Part shown: positions 22,561 through 34,395 of the stretch, piece by piece
Numbering within the stretch: the first letter of the stretch is position 1
Layout: each line of letters starts with the position of its first letter
Origin: Ailanthus altissimus
Taxonomy: Eukaryota > Streptophyta > Magnoliopsida > Sapindales > Simaroubaceae
Assembly (NCBI GenBank): GCA_946807835.1
Contig: OX327690.1
Span: 18,324,501-18,388,500, forward strand
Direction of reading: 5' to 3'
Length of the DNA stretch: 64,000 bases
The notes under the pieces: model-generated
Database searches by the model: none
Told to the model about the DNA's origin: nothing
The model's input: the letters and a program-made list of their open reading frames with translations, nothing else
Program-made: the position numbers and the translations under genes

Positions 22561-23233
22561 TTACACATACTATTAATGCATTACTTTTCACGTAGCGCCG
22601 CAGCGCTTATTCCTGAACGCTGCGGCACTAGTGCTATAGCAAATTATTGTAACAATTTGATATTTTCATTAGATTTTTATTCCTTTTTGCTCCAATAACT
22701 CTAAACCTACAAAATAACAATAAAGTACCTAAAAAGTCAAATAATCTTAATTTTAACGAACAAATATTAAGATTGGAAGATGAAAATATTAGACTTAATT
22801 AACCCTTATCACCTATAACAAGAAGGGTACAAATAAAAATGCTCTCAAACAAAACTCTAGCATTAGCCACCTTACCATTTTTGGCTTTTCCTTCTCTATC
22901 AGAGAGAGAGGCTTTACCCTTTTTCCAGTCAACATAATCTCTTTTTTCTCACGTTTTTTTAATTATATTTTTTCGTTTATTTTAATCTATTTTTCAACTT
23001 TTTTAGTCTTGGTGACCTAGACAATGCAAGCATCGGTTGTCGCCAGCCTCGCCGAGCCTCCTTAATCTCAATTGAGCCTCATCGACCTCGATTAATCCTT
23101 ATTGGTTGTTACTGAGCCTTCTCAGCCTTTGCGAGCCTCCTAAGCCTCGACCAAGCTGCCCAGGCCTCCGTTACGCCTTCTTGGCATCCAACAAGCTTCT
23201 TTAGCTTCAATCGAGACTTTATAGTGCCTATAC
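22561..23233. other. Non-coding, GC-rich palindrome and GAGCCTC-rich tract
   Basis: A GC-rich self-complementary block lies at about 22592-22632 (tagcgccgcagcgc ... gaacgctgcggcac). It resembles blocks in several LTRs of this window, so this may be an LTR remnant. From about 23030 to 23228 the sequence has many imperfect GAGCCTC/AGCCTC words. No gene was recognised. Confidence 0.5.
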
Positions 23234-25407
23234 TATTGAGATTTGTGCTTACATGCCATCCCATTATGTATGAATATTTGTTTAATATTTATACTAGTTT
23301 TATTATTTCAATAAATCGCTAATTATATTTATATATGGTAAGATGCTTGTAATATTTCAGACATTGTATGATCTGAAAGAATTCAGATCTGGTCTAAATG
23401 AGTTTAGATCAGTGCTAAAAATTAGCAACACTGAGAGTTATAAATACTGAGAGTTGGCACTGATAAAAGTTATCAGATTATAAGAGTCAATGATATCTAA
23501 AGAGTTAGAGCCTTATCTAAAATGGGACAAAGACCTAAGAATATATTAGTAATGACGTAGTTACAAAGAGTTGCAAATAGTGCTAGGAAATGTCATTATG
23601 CAAATATGTTCTCAAATATTATGTTCCTGATCTATCTTCACTGATGCTGGTCTGTCAGTGAATACCTTAATAAATATATAGATTGGTGTATGTCTATATC
23701 TGGATGGTCTAGATGGTTAGTCTTAGCAAACCATAAGTTTAGTGGAAGATCGTATAGAGATACAGGTATTCAGTAAGGACTGAATACTGAACAGACTCGT
23801 AAAGATCTCCAATAGACATCCCATAAAACTGTCAATAGAGGGTCTTTCGAGTTAAGTAGTATTCGTGGTTCTTTGACCTGAGTGCTATGGTGGGCTTGTG
23901 AGTGATTCACCATATTTTGGTTCCACACATGTCAAAAACTTTTCATAGTCTGACCGCTGGGTGTCGCTGGGTCCGATGCTTACGGAGTTCGGTGTGCATA
24001 GATATGAGATCCATCAGCTCATTTGGGTGAATACTATATATCCTAATGCTTTATAGATTGTATTTCAGAAAGTCTTATGGTCATAAGCAGTAATTCATGA
24101 GAAAAGAGTTTAACCCTAAGGATAAAAAATATTACAAAAGTACTTGAAAATATTATTTGTTGAAATACAATTCTAGAGACAAGCTTTCGGTTAGGCATAT
24201 GGAGATTTAACGGTGTTGATCTATATCTCTAATCTACTTGAATATAAATAATGGAGGGATTATATGAATATATTATAACCTCAACTTGTATGGTATAACG
24301 CGTCGCTTTGTAATATCCGTGACGTGTGTGTGGGGCATCGTTAACGGATGTATGGAGGAGTTCCATATGACAATTCGAGCGTGGACCTAGATAGTCTTAC
24401 AATATGAAGTGTACTCATTGTGCACTGGGGTAGCATAATGGATTGAACAGTTCCACCTTAGAAATTGTAGTAAATTAAAAATATGTTTCGGGGTTCCTCG
24501 GATTGTGCACTTGTTTAGAATTAAATGTTAAGTATATCATTTAATTAGTTGACAAGAGTTATTAACTAATTAGATGTTAACAAGTGGCATAATTTATTCC
24601 ATAAATTATTTTACCATGAATTCACTCATTAACCATATTAGTAAAATCAAATAAGGTAAATATTAATTATTCAAATAGTTTTTAAATAATTAAATAAATG
24701 TTATTTAAATAAATAAAATATGATTTTATTTATTTGATATTTTATTCCTAAATGGAAGACATATCTAATTTGAGAAACATAAATTAAATTAAGTAGAGCA
24801 CCATTTTGTGATTAATGGTTAATTTTATTAGACCATTAAAATTGCCACCAAAAATTATTTTGGTAGTTGGCCACTTAATCTAATTTTGGTGGAGCACTTG
24901 TGAAGTGTTGAGAGCATTAAAAATGGTTGAGTTTTCATGTGTGTTAACAAGTGTGTGAATCAAAAATTCGTGCAAGGATTGAGAGAAAAAAGAAGAGTTG
25001 GTTTTGAGAGAGTTTTTCTTTGAACAAAGACTTGTGAGAAAAATCAAAGGAGAAAGAAAAATAAATCTTTCATATTTTTCTTTCAAGTAATCAAAATTTT
25101 ATTGCTGGAGATTATACTGCTACTATTCTAGTTTCACAATCCTACCTGATTGTTGTGAACTAGAATTAAACAAAAGTGTACTTCAAGGTGAGCTTAAAGT
25201 TGGAGCAAATAAATTTGAAAATTAAAATCTTCATCGGAGGTCTTTAAAGGTATGTTTTATGTATTCTTAAGTTGTTAAGAATTGAAGTACATGTGTATAT
25301 GTTGATTACATGATAAATTCCGCTGCCAAATTCATGTATATAGTGCATGTGTTTAGTTTTTTCAATATGTACACAATCACATGCATACACCCTAAAATAC
25401 GCTAACA
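23234..25407 (+). repeat. Solo LTR, long copia-type, intact target duplication
   Basis: A 2174-bp sequence from TATTGAGATTTGTGC (first base pair TG mutated to TA) to ACGCTAACA, flanked by identical TATAC 5-mers (23229-23233 and 25408-25412). It is closely related along its whole length to the minus-strand LTR at 57109-59269 and more distantly to 18231-20228. The CCGCTGC element is at about 25320. No internal element region adjoins it, which means LTR-LTR recombination removed the rest. Confidence 0.93.
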
Positions 25408-25412
25408 TATAC

Positions 25413-27216
25413 CGGCTTCCACTAGGCTTTGTCGGACGTTGCTACCAATTGTCAGGCAAACAATCACTACCTCCAATGCAAACATTGCTCACCAACAATC
25501 ACTCAACTTAAATCCAATGAGGAAGCAATCTTCGGTGGCACGCAAGCTTTCCTTTGGCCACTTGAACTTGATTTGTATTTTTGTTTTCTTTTGATATGGG
25601 TATTAGAGTGAAGATTTGAAAGTGTTTACTGTTATAATATATGGAGGAAGCCAGAATTCATGTGGTAGTGTATTTTGTGTTGTCTCTCTTATGTGAGGGT
25701 TATTTTTGTTCTTTCTATATAAAATTAATTTTGTCTTTCTTGTATGAGAGTAAAATTCTCGTTTTTAATAGGGACAATGATCCCTAGATGTAGGGATAAT
25801 CCCTCGGTTTAAGGTTTAATTTATGTCTTTTTTTTATAAAAAAATATTTAAATCCAAACATATGTTAATAGATAAATATATTGTGTTATTCCAATAATAA
25901 TCTAATTATATATTAGTTAATTCTAAGATATAGTATCTTAATTTTAATCGATAATAAAAAAAAATTAAGCGAAATAATTTCTTTCTTGATTAAACCATTG
26001 TACATAAGTGTTATTAGATGAAGATTGATGGTTCGTCCGAACAAGGTACACAACATGACGAGGATGATGTCAATGATCACTACATATGGCCATGCCTTTT
26101 CATGGCCTTGTTTGTTTTTCTCACTAACCTGCTTTTTTTTAATCCTTTCTTGATAGGGTCGGTCAATGCCACACATGTTTTATATTTGATTCCTTCTAAT
26201 GTCGCCAAAAATTATAGTGTGTTTTAAGAGTGTTATATATATATATATATATAAAATGATATAAAAAATATTTTTTAATAAAAGATATATATTCTAAAAT
26301 ACGCTTTTTGTTAAACGACTCCACTACATACGTTACTCAGCATCTAAAAGTTATTATTATTTCTTTTAAAAAAAATAATAGCTCCATAATAAAAATCAAA
26401 ATGAGTAATACTATATATTCTAAATTAAAATAATAATTTAGAAAATATAATTTTACTTAAATAAATAAATATGCTTTTTCTGTAAATCAAAAGAGTAATA
26501 CTATATATTTTAAATTAATATTTTAATTTTATTTGTTAATAATTAATTAAATGATAAATATTTCATAAAAAATTAGATGACAAATATTAATAATTTTTTA
26601 AGATATTAATAAACACACATTCTCATTATTCAATAAAAAAAAAAAACAATTGTATTAGAATTCAAAGGTACCTGGTCTTTGAAAATTCCAACAAAGAAGA
26701 AATAATTGAATAAATAAATGCAGCCAACACATAATAATAAAAAAAGACACTCGCATGCATAAAGATAAGATATTGAAATAGTCAATAAATATCTAGCTCG
26801 GTTAATCGTGAATGCACTCACGATTTCCCTAATTTAAATAAAAATAGAATATAAAAATTAATATTTCGTGAAAATTTTTCATCCCATTTCAATCTTTAAA
26901 TAAGAAACTAATAAATGTCAGTATCCAATATTACAAGAAGTATGTCTATAAATGTTTTTACGAATAGAAAACACATTTTTGAGTAAACATATTTCTGTAA
27001 AAATATTCAATTATATTTTTATAGAAAGGAAACACAGAAAGTAATATTTATGAAATGTTTAACCCGCATCATTTTCATGGATTGCTTGAAGAATCAGTAA
27101 AACTTTTAATTAAAAGTATGTATTTTGAATCATTTTTGGTAACATTATAAGAAAAGATTCTCATACATATATACATATACATACATAGATACTTCCTATA
27201 TTACATATAAATGTAT
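25413..27216. other. Intergenic, no supported gene
   Basis: AT-rich sequence with an (AT)n run at about 26234-26253. The first 200 bp continue the moderately GC-rich sequence that was interrupted by the solo LTR. Short ORFs here have no recognisable domain. Confidence 0.55.
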
Positions 27217-27224
27217 ATCCAATT

Positions 27225-27698
27225 TAGGGGTGGGCAAATCCGGTTCGGTTCGGTTTTTAGTGTGAACCGAAAACCGAACCGAGCCGGTCGGTTTTTGAAA
27301 AATAAAACCGAAAACCGAACCGAAAAATCAAAAACCGAACCGAACCGAACCGGTTCGGTTCGGTTCGGTTCGGGTTTTGGTTTTTCGGTTCGGTTTGGGT
27401 CGGTTCGGTTCGGTTCGGTTCGGTTTTATAATTTTTTTAATTTTTTTTAATTTTTTTTTAATTTTTTTTTAATTTTTTTTTAATTTTTTTTAATTTTTTT
27501 TTTAATTTTTTAATTTTTTTTTAAATTCGGTTTTTTCGGTTCGGTTCTCGGTTCGGCCTTCCGAACCGAAAACCGAACCGAATTTTTCGGTTTTTAAAAT
27601 AAAAAACCGAAAACCGAACCGACCAAGAGAAAAACCGAACCGAACCGACCAATTCGGTTCGGTTTTTCGGGTCCGGTTCGGTTTTTTGCCCACCCCTA
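27225..27698. mobile_element. hAT-type foldback/MITE element built on a GGTTC array
   Basis: Terminal inverted repeats TAGGGGTGGGCAAA (left) and TTTTGCCCACCCCTA (right) are flanked by identical 8-mers ATCCAATT (27217-27224 and 27699-27706), the duplication size of hAT transposons. The interior is almost wholly simple: CGGTT/AACCG pentamer arrays in opposite orientation on each side and a central (T8-9 AA)n tract (about 27427-27525). The two arms can pair, making a long hairpin. There is no coding capacity; the Arg/Thr/Glu-rich ORFs are products of the array. Any transposase would have to act in trans. Confidence 0.9.
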
Positions 27699-28139
27699 AT
27701 CCAATTTACAAAAAGGAAATATTAATCTGGATAGGGCTTCCAAAACTTGTACACGCCTCTATTAAATTAATCGTAGCGAAACTTCTCGTTTCGACGTGAC
27801 CATAAAAAAATTACACACATGCAAATCGCAGCTTCTTGGATTTTGGACTCGGACAACACTGTGATTGTGAACGACGTAACATTTCATATTTTTAAATAAA
27901 AAATTATATACAAAATTTATATAAAATATTAACATTTCATATGTTGAAGGGAATTAGAGTTATCACTAATTTTTTATAGGGTTAGTCTTTACTATAATAC
28001 TTAATTGTTATAGAAGTGTATAATTATAAAAAAAAATATAATAAAAAATAAGAATAAAATTAATAAGAACACATATAAACAATTTATATGATATGACAAC
28101 CAATACTTATATTTACAGTAAATTAAGATATTTTAGTCT

Positions 28140-28672
28140 CTCTTATTAAATTTTTAGAGATTTATAAGATATATAAAATAAAGAACTCTTAAATAATTTA
28201 TTTATTGCATTTTTTTGTTCACAAAAGAACAAAGATACCCACCAATAATTTCAACTTAATATACACAAACACGTAGTATCTATTTAACTCTTTATTTTCT
28301 CTTAGAGTCTCTTTAATACTTAATAAATTCTAAGAAGTTATAAAAATTTATATTGTACTTTCTAAAAGCCTAAGAAATTCTAAATCTATTTAGAATAAGA
28401 GTTTTTGCGTGTGAGAGTCCAAAATCCTCTCAAAGAAATCAAATTGAGCTAAAAACGTAAGTTTTCTAAAACTTTTGTTTAACGGTCAGCGCGGCGTTTA
28501 TACCTGGAGCTCATCTTCTCGTTTTTTTCTTGCCATTCCTTGTTTCTGCCTCTTTATTTTACTACTTTTTCGCACGACTTTTGCGTACTAGACTTGTTAT
28601 TAACTCTTTACTTTGTATCCATCTTAACTCAAAACTTATACATGATTGTTGAATCACCAAATTTAATATTAT
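28140..28672 (-). repeat. Truncated copia LTR fragment
   Basis: It shares with the LTRs at 12682, 28806 and 30775 the phrases 'agtccaaaatcctctcaaag', a GC-rich spot (gtcagcgcggcg, about 28485), 'cgtactagacttg' and the right end 'attgttgaatcaccaaat'. The left half, including the inner border, is missing or unrecognisable. Confidence 0.6.
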
Positions 28673-28805
28673 ATTTTTTAAAAATTATAAAACTAATTTA
28701 TATAAAAAATTAAGAGAATAACGATAGTTTTTTTCTTAAATAATTTATAAAAAACATTGCTTATTAAAATTTGATGAGTTATATTGTACATGGTGTATTT
28801 GATGA

Positions 28806-29314
28806 TGTTGAGGGAGGAATCGCCCTTCTTTCTCTTATGATTAGGCTAAAACAAAGAACTTCAAGTTCAACTTTAAACCATAACCTCTAAGCACAACGGA
28901 ATAACTTGTATATTAAGCAAAATAGCAAGAATTTAAAACAGAAAATAAAGATCACAACACAATTACTTATGTGGTTCGGCCAATTACCTACGTCCACAAT
29001 GGATCCAAGGATCCTAACCACTCTTATTAACTTCCTGGAGATTTTACAAGAAAAATTCAATGAAGAACTTTCAAAAGGATCTAGTGTTTAGTGTACCCTT
29101 ACTCTATCGCCGCACTGGGCCCTGTTTTGAGCGTCGCATTTTTTCTCGCTTCCTTCGTATCTTTGTGCTCTGTTTCACTTCCCCCTTCGTGTTTCACACA
29201 TCTTAGATTTTTTCATACGTGTCCCACATGTTTTAGACTTCTTATGACTCTCCTATTTGATATTCATCTCAATTCTTGTCCAAACAAAATTGTTGAATCA
29301 CCAAATCTCTAACA
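28806..29314 (-). repeat. 3' LTR of the copia derivative, lacking its promoter
   Basis: 509 bp, TGTTGAGGGAGG to TCTAACA. Compared with its partner it lacks about 256 bp, from just after the 'tagtgtt(t/c)agtgtacc' phrase to just before the GC-rich block. The missing part includes the TATA box. A pyrimidine tract (acccttccttg, 29315-29325) adjacent on the plus strand is the polypurine tract of the minus-strand element. Confidence 0.85.
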
Positions 29315-29644
29315 ACCCTTCCTTGATTCAAAATCTTTCAAATAAGAAGGTTTCTGGATCCGATCCACATCAATACTCTATCACCTAGAGTTGAGTTTAA
29401 TTAAGTCTCCAGCAAGACTTAACATTTCTAGGGCTAGTGACTCTGGTCTCTAAAGGCATTCGTGCACCTTGTATAGGGTATGGATGCGTTGCACTCCTTT
29501 TCGACCCTCATCACCTCGGTGAGCACGGTATGGATGTCATTTAGTGGTCTACATTACCCCAACACATCATGTTTGGCCACTCATGGCCATCCCAGTAAGT
29601 ACATAGAGCTCTCCATTGTGTTTTTCACTCTCAAACTTTATAGG

Positions 29645-29940
29645 TCATTTCTCTACTCTCAGTTTTTCTTTTTTCGCTCTAACTGAATACCCTTCCTCAT
29701 CGAGCTTGCGTAGGAATATCAAGTTCCTCCTCAGTTTAGGAAGATGCCTTACACCATGTAAGTCCTTAGTTTCTCCACTTTGCATCCTCAGCTTTATGTC
29801 ACCAACTCTCATAATCTCACAAGTCATGTCATTCCCCATTAAAGCTTTACCTCTCTTGGCTTTATAGTTGGTAAACATCGATCTGTCAAGACACATATGG
29901 ACGATGTACCTCGAATCTAATATCTATTTGCCGGCGTACT
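29645..29940 (-). pseudogene. Copia protease / pre-integrase region
   Basis: The minus strand reads LDSRYIVHM, then MFTNYKAKRGKALMGND, then GDIKLRM, then GVRHLPKLRRNL. This follows copia protease (LDSGxxxHM, here Gly to Arg next to the catalytic Asp) into the segment before integrase. The reading ends before any integrase motif. Confidence 0.75.
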
Positions 29941-29999
29941 TTCTCTTTAAGGCTACCAATATGTGTACAACTTTAATATCTTCCTCGGTATCGATTGTA

Positions 30000-30700
30000 G
30001 CCTACCATCCTTGACCTTTTGATTTCGGACAATTCTTTACAAAGTGTCATTCTTTATTACAAAGGAAACACTTCTTGGATCTCCTCATTGATTGATTGTT
30101 CTTCTTTATCTGTGCAAGCAATGCTACTCCACTCTCGGATTCAGATCGCTTTGTCAATTCTTTTGAGTTCAATAATGCCTTGACGTCATTCATCGTTAAA
30201 GATTCATTACTATATAACAGCGTATTCACAAAACTCTCATAACTCTTCGACAACAAACTTAACAGGATTATGGCATTGTCTTCATCCTCAATCTTGATGT
30301 CCAATTGCTCAAGATTTATGATGATCTTGTTGAACTCATCAATGTGATATCTCAATGAAGATCCCTTATGCATTGTTAGCTGATGCAGTGTCTTCTTCAC
30401 AAGAAGTCTATTTGTAAAAGAATTCTTTATGTATAATATATCGAGTTTCTTTCATAGCCCCAAAGCGGATTCTTCATCACCAACTTTCCTTAATACTTCG
30501 TCGCTTAACGCTAGGATTATAGTGCTGTGAGCCTTTTTCTGAATCGTGTCCCAATCTTTCTACCCGAACTTTGAGGTTGTTATCCCTTTACTAGTTGAGG
30601 AGCTGGCTTCCTCCAAGGATGAGTCTATCCCTTCCTTCACTAGTAAAGCCCTAACTTTCTTCCTCTAAAGATTAAAGTCATTCATCCTATTGAACTTCTC
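30000..30700 (-). pseudogene. Copia gag (UBN2-type) with zinc knuckle
   Basis: The open frame 30047-30400 reads LHQLTMHKGSSLRYHIDEFN, then INLEQLDIKIEDEDNAIILL, then LLSKSYESFVNTLLY, the usual central part of copia gag. It ends CFLCNKE followed by a stop, then HFVKNC. The CX2CX4HX4C knuckle residues are all present, but a stop codon lies inside the knuckle. Further gag sequence in other frames runs upstream to about 30700. Confidence 0.82.
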
Positions 30701-30759
30701 TATTTCTTACTTGATTGTAGCCATGGTTTAAATACCTTAGGTGTGTATTATCAAACTTT

Positions 30760-30771
30760 GCTTTGATACCA
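30760..30771 (-). other. Primer-binding site (initiator tRNA-Met)
   Basis: The minus strand reads TGGTATCAAAGC, one base from TGGTATCAGAGC, three bases inside the 5' LTR at 30775. Confidence 0.85.
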
Positions 30772-30774
30772 ATT

Positions 30775-31539
30775 TGTTGAGGGAGGAATCATTCTTCTCT
30801 CTCTTAAGATTAGGTTAAAGCAAAGAACTTCAAGTTCAATCTTAAACCCTAACCTCTAAGCGTAGCAGAATAACCTGTATATCAAGCAAAATAGCAAGAA
30901 TTTAAAGCAGAAAAAAAAGATTACAACACAATTACTTATGTGGTTTGACCAATTACCTACGTTCACGGTGGATCCAAGGATCATAACCTCTTTTATTAAC
31001 TCCCGAGATTTTACAAAGAAAACCCAATGAAGAACACTCAAAAGGACCTAGTGTTCAGTGTACCATTGTTTTACCACGAATAATGAACTCCCAAACGACG
31101 GTTTCACCTTAGCACACACAAGCACTTAGTGTCTGCCTAGTTCTTTCTTTCTCTTAGAGTCTCTCTTAATGCTTAATCTCAACTAAAGGGTTTATAAGTA
31201 TTTATATAGGGGTTATTTCGTGCCTACTAACCCTATTCTTTATTCGAGTAAGAGTTCACTTGTTTTGAAAGTCTAAAAGTTATCAAAAACTCATAAATTC
31301 AAATCAAATACGAACTCCGCCCATTCTGGCACTACGGCGCTAGGCCCTGTTCTGGGCGCCGCGTTTTTTCTCACTTCCTTTGCATCTTCAAGTCCCGTTT
31401 CACTTCCTATTTTGTGTTTCACACGTCTAAAATTTTTTTATACATATTTCACATATTTTAAATTTTTTGTGACTCTCTTTATTAATATTTATCTCAATTT
31501 TTATTTAAACAAAATTGTTAAATAATCAAATCTCCAACA
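30775..31539 (-). repeat. 5' LTR of the copia derivative
   Basis: 765 bp, TGTTGAGGGAGG to TCCAACA on the plus strand. On the minus strand, U3 holds a GC-rich block (about 31322-31366) and then a TATA box (CCTATATAAA, complement of 31201-31210). The segment 'ttatgtggtttgaccaatta' to 'ccaaggatc' near the inner end is typical of copia U5. Confidence 0.88.
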
Positions 31540-31706
31540 AATTAATTTATCATATATATCAACCTAATAAGGTGTCATGAAACTCGGTCGCGTTTACAAT
31601 TATGCTATAGAAAGTAGCTAGGCAACGTCTTCTATAATAATTTTATACAAATTTATATGCGATCAACATCTTTGTATTAGAAAGTAACTATTTGTATGTG
31701 TGTGTA

Positions 31707-31751
<45 letters not shown>

Positions 31752-33020
31752 TTAGAATAATGATATAAAACAAATGAATAGAATAATACCAATTCTTAAT
31801 TGAAAAAGTGTATGGAAAATTTATCGATTATCAGCCAATTTTGGGCCACCGCCAACACCACAATATTTGAGCATCGCTTCTCCAAGATGGAAACAGGATA
31901 TGCATGCAATGCTTTGCGGATGGATGTGACTTATACGTCACTGTACTGAATGATCGATCAATTTCGTATATAAACACATCACATGTGCCGTATGCCCTAG
32001 GCTAAATAATATAGATTGCAATCACTTTAATGAGAGCAAAAAGCAGTTCTCCAGTCGCAGCCTTTTTTTATTATTATTAATTAGGGTTCCTCTCTTCTAT
32101 ATGTCCCCAGCTGATGACGACGACGACAAAGGACGGTATCTAATAATATTCAGAAAGTTTTGCTTTCCGTGGTGGCAAGAGACATTCATACACTTTTTAA
32201 GTAACATCTATTATCTATATATATTCTGGTAAACTATCTATGTATTTCAAACACACAGAGAATCCCACTAATTTAAGGATTAAGGAGGAGCAAATTACCA
32301 TAACAAAATTACCTAAGGAGTATAATTAAACAGATGATTATTAATGGGAGAGAAGATCATAATCAGCTAAGTTTTTGCCTATCTTTATTAATACTAAGTC
32401 ATTCAAATCGCACCTAACGTCTTTATAATACAAGGATTAACTTTTCAATTATTGTAACTTGCCACCTTGATGGTAATGTTCGCCATTTTATCTCGACGGG
32501 AGAAACTGAAGCCGCCCTTCCAGAACTGAAAATGACTCGGAATTTGAATGAAGAAAAAATAAATTGGAGCTCAATAAATGAACGCTTCCAAAATTTGCAA
32601 TTAAGTCTAAAAGCAAATCAGTCCAGGCTACTTTTTCTTTTCTCTTTATTCTGCCCAAGCGGTGCCAGCTTGGCTAAAATTTCCTGCTTCATCGGTCTCT
32701 TTCATTATACTGATAATACCGTTTAAAAGAAAAAACTGTAATTTCGTTCATAATTTGCTTTAGTTTTTAATTCATCAAAAAATTAATTATTAAGTAATTT
32801 ATTTTTCTTTGTGGTCTGGATATAATTATTTAATAAAATTTAAAATTATAAACCCAACTTTTATAATATTTAAGAGTATTTGAAGAAACCAAAATAGTAT
32901 GTCTTTTTAATTATTTTAGATCCTTTTCTAATACATTTTTTTTTCCAATTGGAGTCCAAAGTCAATCATGAATAAATGACATTACAGTGATTATACGAAA
33001 AGCTAGGGACATTCTAGTTA
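31540..33020. other. Intergenic, no supported gene
   Basis: Contains a (TA)n microsatellite at about 31708-31747. Short ORFs (for example 32532-32726) show no domain or conserved start. Confidence 0.55.
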
Positions 33021-33030
33021 TTACGACCTC

Positions 33031-33039
33031 TATATAAAT
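33031..33039 (+). promoter_or_regulatory. TATA box before the ORF at 33156
   Basis: TATATAAAT lies 117 bp before the ATG. This predicts a start near 33062 and a leader of about 95 bases that is CT-rich at its beginning, as is common in plants. Confidence 0.5.
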
Positions 33040-33155
33040 CAAATGGTGGTATGGTAAATGGTGCAACAACCTTCCCTCTCTTTCAAATTCAATAAACGAA
33101 AGCGAATTATTTGGTAGCTGACTGCTTCTTGTGATCAAAACTCAAGCTCATTATA

Positions 33156-33485
33156 ATGGCTGAAAATGTTGCCGCCATTGCACCTCCGTTAACCCTCCCT
33201 CCAGCAGTCTCTATCCCGGCAACTCTTCCCCCTCCAATGACCAAGCCTCCGCCGGTACTCTCCCCGTTCTCCTCCGTGGCCCCGGCTCCATTTCTTGCAG
33301 TTTCCAGGCTGCATATTCAAGTAACCCTGGAAACAATTTATGAAGAAGAAACTGATCAAGAGGAATCATCATGCACTGTTAATGAAACATGCCAAAGTTC
33401 ATCGGCCTCGCTCTTCACAACTTGTTTGTTCCAAGTTCATACTCCTTCCTCCAAGCTCATGAGAATTCGTGAAATGGTTTATTGA
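33156..33485 (+). CDS. Small proline-rich protein, unknown function
   Basis: A 109-residue ORF with good start context (A at -3, G at +4) and a TATA box at a suitable distance. The N-terminal third is rich in Pro and Ala (LPPAVSIPATLPPPMTKPPP, about residues 14-33). A middle segment reads LETIYEEETDQEES (about 58-71), and the rest is Ser/Thr-rich with three cysteines. No signal peptide, membrane segment or known domain was recognised. The base composition of the first 150 bp is clearly more GC-rich than its surroundings, which supports coding. It could be a single-exon gene or the first exon of a longer one, though no downstream exon was found. I do not recognise the family. Confidence 0.45.
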   Translation: MAENVAAIAPPLTLPPAVSIPATLPPPMTKPPPVLSPFSSVAPAPFLAVSRLHIQVTLETIYEEETDQEESSCTVNETCQSSSASLFTTCLFQVHTPSSKLMRIREMVY

Positions 33486-33489
33486 AGGA

Positions 33490-34174
33490 AACTTCTTAAT
33501 TTTTTCATGGTTCGTGGCTGTTAGAGATTTGTGTTTTATTCTAATATTCAGCCTACACCTATTAGTTAAAGTTTTTAAATTGAGCAATAAACTAATATGA
33601 TATTAGAGGCAAGATTTTAAATTCAATTTCTTATATTTTTGTGATTCACTTGAATCCACATTAAATATAACGTAATCCGTGAGGTGGTTCTAATTTTAAG
33701 TCATGGTTTATATTAGGTTACAAACTTTTGTAGTTGTGTTAGCCGTTTGGTATGTCTAATTAGTTAGCTAGTTAAGTTCCACATATATACAAGCAAAATC
33801 CTACGTTCTCTTTCCTTTTTGTTTTGTTTTTTTCTTCTATTCATTCGCACTTACAATAAGAATTAACAACGTTGTAATTATATATCGAGTAATGTTATTC
33901 TGTAATGCTTCCTTTTCTTCTTTTATAGTACGAAATGTGAACCAAAATCTTCATTAATTCGAATGATTAACGCTTGAATTCACATTTTTTGTATCACCAC
34001 AAGAAACTTTACCAATTGAATTAATTAATATACATAAATTCTATAATACTTTATAAATAAAGTTGAAGTTATAAATTAATAAGATAACATTAAGTGATAA
34101 TATTATTCACCATAACATAATAAATGTAACTTGCAAAATCATACCACCAAATTATAATTCACATTTTATGTACA

Positions 34175-34215
<41 letters not shown>

Positions 34216-34395
34216 AACAAAGATTAGGGGCATGTTATAGTTCCACCCCAGTTAAGGACAGATTATATATGTACTATACCTTATACATTGAATTGTCATA
34301 CTATTTATTATGCAATATTATACATACAATTTTGTATACTAATTATTTCATGTAAATTGATGTGACACGAAATTAACGATGAATGAATAAAAATA
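33490..34395. other. Intergenic, no supported gene
   Basis: AT-rich, with an (AT)n run at about 34178-34211. The first few hundred bases may be the 3' region of the small ORF before it. Confidence 0.5.

Larger units (their letters stand above)
28806..31539 (-). mobile_element. Copia deletion derivative with gag-protease only
   Basis: Two related LTRs (28806-29314 and 30775-31539) flank only about 1.46 kb. That internal part, on the minus strand, encodes a copia gag and the start of the protease region, with no integrase, RT or RNase H. Primer-binding site and polypurine tract are both in place. The sequences outside (GATGA and AATTA) do not match, so no target duplication is seen. With pol absent, the element could only have moved with proteins supplied by relatives, unless the deletion came after insertion. 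Confidence 0.85.

Noticed and set aside
27211..27693. ORFs rich in Asn-Arg-Thr-Glu on both strands
   Set aside because: They are the periodic translation of the GGTTC pentamer array in the hAT-type element.
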